NCBI RefSeq assembly: GCF_021184045.1
Contig: NZ_CP073710.1
Coordinates: 1,684,685-1,748,684 of the forward strand
Direction: 5' to 3'
DNA length: 64,000 nucleotides
Source of the DNA: Methanococcoides orientis
GTDB taxonomy: Archaea > Halobacteriota > Methanosarcinia > Methanosarcinales > Methanosarcinaceae
Shown here: positions 8,679-17,908 of the stretch, piece after piece
Position numbering within the stretch: position 1 is the first letter of the stretch
Layout of the letters: each line of letters opens with the position of its first letter
The notes under the pieces: generated by a model
Told to the model about the DNA's origin: nothing
The model's input: the letters and a program-made list of their open reading frames with translations, nothing else
Databases searched by the model: none
Position numbers and translations under genes: made by a program

Positions 8679-10769
8679 TCATTCACTCCCGAGGGTCAGC
8701 CTGATGTCCATTGCAACGCAACCCTGACCTTCAGATAACACCATCAGCGGGTTGATCTCAAATTCAAGGATCTCCGGGAAATCCATTACAAGCTGTGATA
8801 CCTTACAAAGAGTATCAACTATTGAATTAATATCAGAAGAACTTTCACCACGCACACCCGTCAGGATAGGATAGGTCTTGATCGAAGAGACCATCTTTCG
8901 AGAGATATCCTTCCCTATGGGAGCAACACTGAAGGATACGTCCTTAAGAACTTCCACATAGGTACCCCCAAGACCGAACATTAGCAGAGGACCAAACTGT
9001 ACATCCCTGTTCATGCCAATGATAACTTCTTTTCCACCTGTGACCATCTTCTGTATCTGCACACCCGATATAACGGCGTTTGGCATATATCGCCTTACAT
9101 CCGACATCATGGTATGGTATGCTCTTTCAACATCATCCCGATTCTCCAGGCCAATACGAACACCTCCGACATCGGTCTTGTGGGAAATGTCAGCAGACAG
9201 TACTTTCATTACCACAGGATATCCCATATCCTCACAGGCATCGATCGCCTCCTGCAAGGTCTTCACGTTGGAAGTTCCCACAATAGGTATGCCATATGCT
9301 TTCAGGATATCAAAGGATTCCAGTCCAAGAGTATGCCTGTTCTCAGAAAGTGCTTTTTTCAATATGGAAGATACCGCGTCCTTATCCGCAGCGACCTTCT
9401 CGGGTTCCAGATGAACACGTTTTTTTATCACACCATAGTTGCATAGCGCTTCCATGCTTGAAACTGCCCTTTCCGGAAAAGCAAAGTTAGGGATGTGATT
9501 CTGATCAAGTATATCCTCGCCTTCCTCGATCCTGGTACCACCGACAAAGCTGCACAGGATGGGCTTTTTGGAAGCAACAGCCTTCTCTGCAACCACTTCA
9601 GCGATGTTCTTAACATCCGTCATTGCCTGTGGTGATGTCAGTACGATTATGCCATCAACATTTGGATCATCAAGGATCGTTTCAAGTGCATATCCGTAGA
9701 TATCCGAAGGTGCATCACCAAGCACATCCACCGGATTGTAGAGATTCGCCGCAGGAGATAGTTTCTCTCGAAGGCGATCTATCGTAGATTCATCAAAGGA
9801 AGAAAGTGAAAGACCTGCATAATGACAGGCATCTGCTGTCAGTATGCCCAGGCCGCCAGCATTGGTAACTATGGCAATGTTCTTACCATCCGGAACTGGC
9901 TGGCTGGAGAATGCACGTATGTAGTCGAGCATCTGCTCAACGGAATCTGCCCGCATCACACCGCTCTGCGCAAATGCTGCATTGTAAGCCTCATCTGAAC
10001 CCGCCAGCGTACCGGTGTGAGAAGATACTGCCCTTGAACCCACAGCAGTCCTTCCGGATTTTACCACAATTATAGGCTTCTTGTGTGATACCGCGCGGGC
10101 GATTTCCATGAACTTTGGTCCGTCCTTCACACCTTCAAGATAAGCTGCTATTACCGATGTGTTATCATCATCAGCCATCTCCAGAAGGAAATCGTTCTCA
10201 GAAAGGTCTGCCTTGTTCCCAAGACTGATGAATTTTGAAAAGCCGACACCTCTGGAATCGGCCCAGTCAAGCGTAGAAGTGCATATCGCACCGGACTGGG
10301 ACATCATTGCAATATTACCTTTCTTTGCCATGGATGCAGCAAAGGAAGCATTCAGACCGGAACCTGTGTCAATGATACCAAGACAGTTGGGACCGACCAT
10401 TCGCATGCCATGTTCCCTGACGATATCAGCACACCTTCGTTCCAGCTTCGCTCCTTCGATACCCGACTCCTTGAAACCTGCAGAGATCACAACAACATTA
10501 CTTACACCTGCAAGGCCACATTTTTCCAGTGCATCAGGAACCATTGATGCAGGCAAAACAACTACTGCAAGCTCTGCTGCATTGGGAGCATCCAGAATTG
10601 TCGGATAGCAGCGCAGGCCAAGGATCTCATCAGCCTTCGGATTTATAGGAATTATCTCGCCGTTATAGCTCTCGATAAGATTATCAAGTACCGCCCGCCC
10701 CACTTTGCCCTTAGTACGGGAGGCACCAATTACCGCCACAGAAGTTGGTTCAAATAATTTTTCAAGCAT
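8679..10769 (-). CDS. acd: Acetate-CoA ligase (ADP-forming), fused alpha and beta subunits
   Basis: A 696-residue acyl-CoA synthetase (NDP-forming) that makes ATP while releasing acetate or another acid from its CoA ester. The order is a CoA-binding Rossmann domain (SVAVIGASRTKGKVGRAV), a succinyl-CoA-ligase-like domain with the phospho-His loop (KSGRTAVGSRAVSSHTGTLA) and MSQSGAICTSTLDWA, then a C-terminal ATP-grasp (GYPVVMKVLSADISHKTDVG). Length suits the fused archaeal form. It is upstream of the DRTGG protein. In a methylotroph it could serve acetate excretion or amino-acid-derived acyl-CoA use; substrate preference is not visible. Confidence 0.93.
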   Translation of the reverse strand: MLEKLFEPTSVAVIGASRTKGKVGRAVLDNLIESYNGEIIPINPKADEILGLRCYPTILDAPNAAELAVVVLPASMVPDALEKCGLAGVSNVVVISAGFKESGIEGAKLERRCADIVREHGMRMVGPNCLGIIDTGSGLNASFAASMAKKGNIAMMSQSGAICTSTLDWADSRGVGFSKFISLGNKADLSENDFLLEMADDDNTSVIAAYLEGVKDGPKFMEIARAVSHKKPIIVVKSGRTAVGSRAVSSHTGTLAGSDEAYNAAFAQSGVMRADSVEQMLDYIRAFSSQPVPDGKNIAIVTNAGGLGILTADACHYAGLSLSSFDESTIDRLREKLSPAANLYNPVDVLGDAPSDIYGYALETILDDPNVDGIIVLTSPQAMTDVKNIAEVVAEKAVASKKPILCSFVGGTRIEEGEDILDQNHIPNFAFPERAVSSMEALCNYGVIKKRVHLEPEKVAADKDAVSSILKKALSENRHTLGLESFDILKAYGIPIVGTSNVKTLQEAIDACEDMGYPVVMKVLSADISHKTDVGGVRIGLENRDDVERAYHTMMSDVRRYMPNAVISGVQIQKMVTGGKEVIIGMNRDVQFGPLLMFGLGGTYVEVLKDVSFSVAPIGKDISRKMVSSIKTYPILTGVRGESSSDINSIVDTLCKVSQLVMDFPEILEFEINPLMVLSEGQGCVAMDIRLTLGSE

Positions 10770-10855
10770 TGTTATACCTGTAATTTTCTAACTAATATTG
10801 ACGATAAAGGTAGATAATGGTTTTTATTAGGTCTTGCTCAAAATATTATGGACGA

Positions 10856-10909
10856 ATGATGAGACATTCAGCAAAGAAGAAGAAGAAGAACTTCTGTAAA
10901 AACTGTTAA
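10856..10909 (+). CDS. Possible 17-residue Lys-rich CxxC peptide
   Basis: A tiny frame, MMRHSAKKKKKNFCKNC, lies between acd and the iron-sulfur flavoprotein gene. The run of five AAG codons is one of several AAG/GAA repeats in the window. There is no clear Shine-Dalgarno. The CKNC end and basic centre make it eye-catching, but a frame this short can occur by chance. Confidence 0.2.
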   Translation: MMRHSAKKKKKNFCKNC

Positions 10910-10991
10910 TCAAAAGGTTTAAGAAGTTACAGCCCGGAAACGATACCAAAATGCTAGTAATAAAGCACTACCTATGCATATCGGTGATCAT

Positions 10992-11555
10992 ATGAAGATA
11001 CTAGGAATATCCGGAAGCCCTACAAAAGAAGGCAACAATGAGAAGATCATAAGCGTAGTTCTTGAGATCGCAGGAACAAAAGGTTTTGAAACAGAAAGCA
11101 TACTGCTCTCCGAAAATAAGGTCAACCCATGTATCGCATGCGGGACCTGTGCACGCGGAGAGAAATGTCCTATCAATGATGACATGCAGGACATATACAC
11201 CAAGCTCGCAGAAGCAGATGCTATCGTGTTCTCATCCCCGGTCTACTTTGGTGGAATGACAGCACAGCTCAAAGCACTGTTCGACAGAAGTGTCCTTCTC
11301 AGAAGGCAGGGATTCCAGCTCAAAGGCAAGTTCGGTGCAGTCATGGCAGTCGGAGGATCACGTAACGGCGGACAGGAAAAGACCATCCAGGGCATTCATG
11401 ACAGCATGCTTGTTCACGGCATGATGCCTGTGGGAGACGGTGCTCACTTTGGAGGCATTGCGCAGAAACCAGTGGAAGATGATGAGATCGGAATGAAAAC
11501 GGTCATTGATACCATCGAGAACCTTTGCGAGACACTGGGAAGACTGGAAGCCTGA
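10992..11555 (+). CDS. Iron-sulfur flavoprotein (Isf family, NADPH-dependent FMN reductase fold)
   Basis: About 187 residues. KILGISGSPTKEGNNEKI is the FMN-phosphate loop of a flavodoxin-like fold. The compact cluster motif CIACGTCARGEKC (C-x2-C-x2-C-x5-C) is the 4Fe-4S signature of methanogen Isf proteins, which pass electrons from ferredoxin to acceptors such as oxygen or peroxide. FSSPVYFGGMTAQLKALFDR is the second flavin loop. ATG 10992 is preferred because GGTGATC, an exact anti-Shine-Dalgarno match, lies just upstream. It appears monocistronic, with a terminator at 11590. Confidence 0.9.
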   Translation: MKILGISGSPTKEGNNEKIISVVLEIAGTKGFETESILLSENKVNPCIACGTCARGEKCPINDDMQDIYTKLAEADAIVFSSPVYFGGMTAQLKALFDRSVLLRRQGFQLKGKFGAVMAVGGSRNGGQEKTIQGIHDSMLVHGMMPVGDGAHFGGIAQKPVEDDEIGMKTVIDTIENLCETLGRLEA

Positions 11556-11589
11556 ACAGGCGTTGTCCACATATATTAATTGTACAAAA

Positions 11590-11612
11590 GAGCAGGGATT
11601 CCTGTTCTTTTT
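11590..11612 (+). terminator. Hairpin plus T-run after the Isf gene
   Basis: GAGCAGG pairs with CCTGTTC (one G-T wobble) around a 4-base loop and is followed by TTTTT. It lies 35 bases after the isf stop. Confidence 0.65.
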
Positions 11613-11668
11613 AATTCATTCTTGATGGCTCTTCCAAAGAACCATTTAGTGTTTCTAAGAGGCGCTTC

Positions 11669-13408
11669 TTGAACAACAGGTTCTCAAAATCGAACATAAA
11701 GGATGCAGTATTCAAAAGATTGCATTCAGAACCAGGGATCTCAAATAATCTGGCAGTACTGATAGGTATCTTCACAGGCCTTACTATCGTTGCCTATGAC
11801 CTTTGCTTGAAATATGTAGAAGGAGTGTTCTGGAATGGAGGAATTTCAGGCCAATATTATGTGATATTTATCCCTGCAATCGGAGGATTGTTCGTAGGGA
11901 TTGTTACCCACCTCTACAAAGATCTGAAACGATGCAATGTAGCTGAAGTTATCGAAGGTACTGCATTACACGGAGGAAGGATCCGGATACGTGAAGCTTT
12001 CCGGGAAGTCCTTTTGTCCATTGTCTCGATCGCAACAGGCGGTTCCGTAGGAAAGGAAGCACCAGGGATCCTTGCCGGAGCAGGTATCGGAACCATTTTT
12101 GCAAAAGCGATCAATGCACCTGACAACCGTTACAGGATATTTCTTGGCTGTGGTGCTTCCGGAGGCATAGCTGCGGCATTCAACGCCCCTCTTGCAGGAG
12201 TTGTCTTTGTCGTAGAAGTGATATTTGGAGAACTTGAAACGAGGACATTCATACCCATCGTACTTTCCTCGGTCTTTGCGACACTTGTTGCAAACCTAAT
12301 TTTCGAAGTACACCCAATCGAAGTTTCCTATTACGGGCTTGTAGACCCCATCAGGGAATCCGGTCTGTATCTTGTATTGGGCATCCTTTGCGGCATCGCA
12401 TCTGTTATACTGATACGAACCCTCTACATAACTCATGATACATTCCAGAAAATCCCGGTACACCCTGCATTCAAACCTGCTATTGGCGGACTTTTTGTGG
12501 GTATCATTGGATATTCCTACCCACAGGTAAGAGGCATAGGATATGATGTTATCACAGAAGTTTTGGCTAACAACTTCACCCTTCAATTGCTTCTGATACT
12601 TCTTGTCCTTAAGATCCTGGCTTTTTCGTTCACCATAGGATCAGGAAATGCAGGAGGTTCCATAGTCCCTTCAATGTTCGTAGGTGCCATGCTGGGTGGT
12701 GCATACGGAACCATCGTACATGAACTATTTCCCGCAAGTACAGCTGTTTCCGGAGCCTATGCACTGGTCGGAATGGCAGCAACCCTTGCCGGTACCGCCA
12801 GAGCTCCCCTTACATCCATGCTGATCCTTTTTGAGCTCACAAAGGACTATAATCTAATACTTCCGCTGATGTTTGCCTGCGTTGTTAGTAATACGATCGC
12901 AAACGGTCTTCATGAGGAATCCATATTCACAGAAGTACTCAAAAGACGTGGGTTCACAATTCGCCGGGGAAAGGAGATCAACGTAATGGAATCAATGCTT
13001 GTAAGAGGAAACATGAGAACCGATGTCCATACGATCTCAATGAACGATACTGCAAAAGACCTGCTTGACCTTATGCAGTCAAGCCGTCATGCAGGATTCC
13101 CGGTCCTTGATGATGATAAAAAGCTACGCGGCATTGTGACCCTGGAAGATATGCGTGAAAAAGTGAATTATGGAGAACTTGACACAAAGATCAGTGACAT
13201 TGCAACCCTTGATCCTGTGGTAGCATATCCAGATGAATCCCTGGATATTGTACTCAAAAGACTTGCAATGAAGGACATTGGAAGACTGCCGGTGGTTTCC
13301 AGAACTGATGAAACTAAACTGCTTGGAATAATCACAAGAAGTGATGTTGTCAAATCCTATAACAAGGAAATAGTCAAGAGCGTTCACGAGAAAGATGTTA
13401 TAAAATAA
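11669..13408 (+). CDS. ClC-type chloride channel/transporter with C-terminal CBS pair
   Basis: A 579-residue membrane protein. The selectivity motifs are GGSVGKEAPG (the G-x-x-G-x-E-x-P region with the gating Glu), GCGASGGIAAAFNAPLAGVVF and GSGNAGGSIVPSMFVG. Two CBS domains fill residues ~450-570 (MRTDVHTISMND; IATLDPVVAYPDES). It may be a Cl-/H+ antiporter or a channel; sequence alone does not decide. No ATG precedes the conserved part, so the start is probably TTG 11669 behind AAGAGGCG. An upstream in-frame stop rules out a longer form. It converges with the methylthiotransferase gene. Confidence 0.9.
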   Translation: MNNRFSKSNIKDAVFKRLHSEPGISNNLAVLIGIFTGLTIVAYDLCLKYVEGVFWNGGISGQYYVIFIPAIGGLFVGIVTHLYKDLKRCNVAEVIEGTALHGGRIRIREAFREVLLSIVSIATGGSVGKEAPGILAGAGIGTIFAKAINAPDNRYRIFLGCGASGGIAAAFNAPLAGVVFVVEVIFGELETRTFIPIVLSSVFATLVANLIFEVHPIEVSYYGLVDPIRESGLYLVLGILCGIASVILIRTLYITHDTFQKIPVHPAFKPAIGGLFVGIIGYSYPQVRGIGYDVITEVLANNFTLQLLLILLVLKILAFSFTIGSGNAGGSIVPSMFVGAMLGGAYGTIVHELFPASTAVSGAYALVGMAATLAGTARAPLTSMLILFELTKDYNLILPLMFACVVSNTIANGLHEESIFTEVLKRRGFTIRRGKEINVMESMLVRGNMRTDVHTISMNDTAKDLLDLMQSSRHAGFPVLDDDKKLRGIVTLEDMREKVNYGELDTKISDIATLDPVVAYPDESLDIVLKRLAMKDIGRLPVVSRTDETKLLGIITRSDVVKSYNKEIVKSVHEKDVIK

Positions 13409-13416
13409 AGGAACAT

Positions 13417-13430
13417 CGACCAATTGGTCG
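13417..13430. other. 14-base palindrome between convergent genes
   Basis: CGACCAATTGGTCG is perfectly self-complementary and lies 8 bases after the ClC stop, followed by AAAAATAATT. It can form a 5-bp hairpin with an AATT loop. It may help end transcription of either convergent gene, but no strong T-run follows on either strand. Confidence 0.35.
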
Positions 13431-13448
13431 AAAAATAATTCAACAAAG

Positions 13449-14779
<1,331 letters not shown>

Positions 14780-14789
14780 TTTTTAAAAA

Positions 14790-15878
14790 TTACAGACGCA
14801 GTGGAGTATCCTCTTTGTCCCCTATGTAGATAGAATCGGTGAACTTTACAACACCGGAACTTCCCATGGAAATACTGTTCACTCTTGCATCGCCGCCACC
14901 AAAGAGGTTGACCTGATGCAGGAACTGACCTGGAGTAATACCTGATGCTGCAAAGATAACATCTTTACCGGGCACAAGTTTGTCCGTGTCAAGTACATCA
15001 TTTATGTTCTCTTCGGTGATTCCCATGGTCTTAAGCCTTGGCATCTTCTCTGCCTTTTCCTTTTCGATCTCTTCATCAGACATTCCATTAGCAACTGATG
15101 GAAGGACAAGCCTTGCAAGGACCTTGCCGCCGAGTATCTTTATAGCAGAGGCCGTAAGGACTGCCTCACCTGAGCCGCCTGAACCCATGACAACATGCAC
15201 ACCTGAACCCCTGATCGCCGTTGAAACACCAGGCATCAGGTCTCCATCAGTAACAAGACTCACACGTGCACCGGTTGCACGGATCTCTTTGATCTTGCTC
15301 TCGTGGCGTTCCCTGTCAAGGATGACTACGACCAGTTCCTCGATGTCCCTGTTAAGTGCCTTTGCAACAATCTCTAGATTCTGCTTAACAGGAGCATCAA
15401 GATCGATCTTCTCATCAGGGTGTTCCTTCTCGTACTTTACGACCTGGGAACCTACCACGATCTTGTCCATATAGACATCCGGACCGTGGAACAATCCACC
15501 TGGTTCTGCCATTGTCATGACCGAGATGGAACCAGGTGTTCCGTCAGCAGTAAGGTTCGTTCCCTCAAGAGGGTCCACTGCAATATCTACTGCAATGTCA
15601 CCTTCACCGGTACCGACTTCCTCACCTATGTACAGCATAGGAGCCTCATCGCGCTCACCCTCACCGATCTTGATAACACCTTTGAAATCAAGACAGTTCA
15701 GCATCCTGCGCATGGCTTCCACAGAAACGTGATCGGCATAGTTCTTGTTTCCTCTTCCCATTTGATAGGAAGCGGCAATCGCTGCAGCCTCTGTAACGTG
15801 AACGAGGCTGGGTAACAAGGCAGTCTCAATAGGACCTGCACTTTTCATCATGTTTTCTGCTGTCTTTGGGTGAGGCAA
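14790..15878 (-). CDS. glpX: Fructose-1,6-bisphosphatase class II (GlpX)
   Basis: A 362-residue Li+-sensitive-type phosphatase that removes the 1-phosphate of fructose 1,6-bisphosphate in gluconeogenesis. Metal-site motifs are IKIGEGERDEAPML and AVDPLEGTNLTADG; VVMGSGGSGEAVLTA is also conserved. The start is TTG 15878, with GGAGATGAT just 3 bases upstream; the next Met (residue 10) has no such site. The family is mainly bacterial, and most archaea use the bifunctional FBP aldolase/phosphatase, so its presence may reflect old transfer (inference). Confidence 0.93.
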   Translation of the reverse strand: MPHPKTAENMMKSAGPIETALLPSLVHVTEAAAIAASYQMGRGNKNYADHVSVEAMRRMLNCLDFKGVIKIGEGERDEAPMLYIGEEVGTGEGDIAVDIAVDPLEGTNLTADGTPGSISVMTMAEPGGLFHGPDVYMDKIVVGSQVVKYEKEHPDEKIDLDAPVKQNLEIVAKALNRDIEELVVVILDRERHESKIKEIRATGARVSLVTDGDLMPGVSTAIRGSGVHVVMGSGGSGEAVLTASAIKILGGKVLARLVLPSVANGMSDEEIEKEKAEKMPRLKTMGITEENINDVLDTDKLVPGKDVIFAASGITPGQFLHQVNLFGGGDARVNSISMGSSGVVKFTDSIYIGDKEDTPLRL

Positions 15879-15966
15879 AATATCATCTCCAATAAATGTA
15901 TGTAGCGACTAATGTTCCAAAGTTATTAATATTTTCCACCGGCCCCACTTTTCTGCCGGAGTATAC

Positions 15967-16500
15967 TTATTTCAGGACATCCACAAGAGCAACGCGTTCC
16001 AGTACCAGCTCAGGGATCTTTTCATCCCCCACAGCATCAAGCTCATCCCTGGTTATGCAGAACTGTGAAACGATAGCATCCTTTTTGGAATCGGAATAAT
16101 CCAGTACCGATGCGGACTCCATTGAACCAGAGAGACTTTCCACAGCACATTCTACTGAAAACGTTTCCCCGATGACGATAAATAGCACATTCATCTGGCC
16201 TTCCGTAAGACCAATTGAAAAGGCTTCACCGATCTGTCGTTTTCCGGAAGCATAGCGCATGATCTCAACACCAATGTCCTTGGCGACATTTGTACCGTTG
16301 TCCATAGAACGCATGGCTTTTTTGATGGCACTATCCACATGTTCCTTGCCTGCGATCCTGTCTGCATTGATCCCCTGTATGACAACATCATGTTCTGATG
16401 CCATTGCGGAGAGACTCCCTAGATATGAGCGCAGATCATCAATGAAAAGTGAACCTTCTACAAGCCGGATATCCATAGGTGTAAAGGATGATATTTTCAT
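15967..16500 (-). CDS. cgi121: KEOPS complex subunit Cgi121
   Basis: A 177-residue Cgi121-like protein. Cgi121 binds the tRNA 3' end and delivers tRNA to the KEOPS complex (Kae1, Bud32, Pcc1) for N6-threonylcarbamoyladenosine formation at position 37. The central segment IQGINADRIAGKEHVDSAIKKAM and RYASGKRQIGEAFSIGL match the family core. It is the first gene of a leftward run with glpX and the MtaB-like methylthiotransferase. The start ATG 16500 has only weak Shine-Dalgarno support. Confidence 0.85.
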   Translation of the reverse strand: MKISSFTPMDIRLVEGSLFIDDLRSYLGSLSAMASEHDVVIQGINADRIAGKEHVDSAIKKAMRSMDNGTNVAKDIGVEIMRYASGKRQIGEAFSIGLTEGQMNVLFIVIGETFSVECAVESLSGSMESASVLDYSDSKKDAIVSQFCITRDELDAVGDEKIPELVLERVALVDVLK

Positions 16501-16657
16501 ACAATAAGTATAACGGTCGGGACCGCGAAATGAAAAGAGCAGACCTTAAAGCAAAACGTTTATTCCGCTTCTTTTATTTAGGTTGTCATTTATTAAACAC
16601 ATTATAATTAGACACTATAATGAGACCATTGATGCTCTTATTTTGAGGAGACCTTTG

Positions 16658-17866
16658 ATGTACCATCTGGAATGCATAGAATGCGGTCAAAAGTATACAA
16701 AGTCAGAAATTATCTATACCTGCAAATGTGGCGGGTTGCTCGATGTTATCTATGACTATTCTGCTATTGAGATCGATATGCAAAAGCTCCGGACTGAAGC
16801 ACCATCTGTATGGAAATACAGGGTATTATTGCCGACTGGGGCAAACCCTGTAAGCATCCAGGAAGGTGGCACACCACTCTACCGTTGCGATCGGCTTGCT
16901 GAAAAGATCGGAATCAAAGAGCTGTACGTCAAACATGAAGGCTTGAATCCAAGCGGTTCTTTCAAGGACAGGGGAATGACTGTCGGAGTCTCAAAGGGAA
17001 TAGAGCTTGGTATGAAGACGCTGGCATGTGCATCCACAGGGAACACATCTGCATCCCTTTCCACCTACGGTGCTAAAGCAGGACTGCCTGTTATCGTATT
17101 ACTTCCGGAAGGGAAGGTAGCCCTTGGAAAAGTAGCACAGGCATTGATACACGGCGCGAAGGTCTTGAGCATCAGGGGAAATTTCGACGAGGCAGTTGTC
17201 CTTGTGCGTCAGCTTTGTGATGAAGAGAAGATCTACCTGCTCAATTCTATTAATCCATACAGACTTGAAGGCCAGAAGACCATTGGTCATGAGATCGTTG
17301 ACCAGCTTGGTTTCAATGTTCCTGACAGGGTCGTTGTTCCTGTAGGTAATGCAGGAAATGTTGCTGCTATCTACAAAGGCTTCAAAGAGTTCATGACACT
17401 TGGGATTACAGACCGTGTCCCGAAAATGACGGGTATCCAGACCGAAGGAGCATGTCCGGTCACAAAAGCATTCAAAAAAGGTACTGAAGAAATAATCCCT
17501 GAAAAGAACCCGGAGACCATTGCAACGGCAATACGCATAGGCAACCCGGTCAATGCAAAAAAGGCCTTAAGGGCGATCTATGAGTCAGGTGGAAATTCTG
17601 AAGCAGTGTCAGACGAAGAGCTTGTAGAGGCACAAAAGGACCTTGCGCAACTTGAAGGGATAGGTGTCGAACCTGCAAGTGCAACTTCCGTGGCAGGACT
17701 TAAAAAACTTGTAGATGCAGGCGTCATTGGTCGTGATGAAACGGTCGTATGTGTTACAACGGGTCACCTGCTAAAGGACCCTGAAGAAGTCATTAATATA
17801 TCTGCAGAACCAATTACAGTAGATGCTAATATTGAAGCTGTCCGCAAGGCGGTTTTCTCCAAGTAA
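16658..17866 (+). CDS. thrC: Threonine synthase
   Basis: A PLP enzyme that converts O-phosphohomoserine to threonine. The 402-residue product begins with a zinc-ribbon-like segment (LECIECGQKY and YTCKCGGLL), typical of archaeal ThrC. The PLP lysine lies in GLNPSGSFKDRGMTVGV and the phosphate-binding loop in VVPVGNAGNVAA. ATG 16658 is preceded by TTGAGGAGA; the ~25 open codons upstream are not coding-like. leuS follows about 40 bases downstream on the same strand. Confidence 0.95.
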   Translation: MYHLECIECGQKYTKSEIIYTCKCGGLLDVIYDYSAIEIDMQKLRTEAPSVWKYRVLLPTGANPVSIQEGGTPLYRCDRLAEKIGIKELYVKHEGLNPSGSFKDRGMTVGVSKGIELGMKTLACASTGNTSASLSTYGAKAGLPVIVLLPEGKVALGKVAQALIHGAKVLSIRGNFDEAVVLVRQLCDEEKIYLLNSINPYRLEGQKTIGHEIVDQLGFNVPDRVVVPVGNAGNVAAIYKGFKEFMTLGITDRVPKMTGIQTEGACPVTKAFKKGTEEIIPEKNPETIATAIRIGNPVNAKKALRAIYESGGNSEAVSDEELVEAQKDLAQLEGIGVEPASATSVAGLKKLVDAGVIGRDETVVCVTTGHLLKDPEEVINISAEPITVDANIEAVRKAVFSK

Positions 17867-17908
17867 CAAAATCTCCGGATTACAAAAATTGTTGGAACGG
17901 TGTTATTC

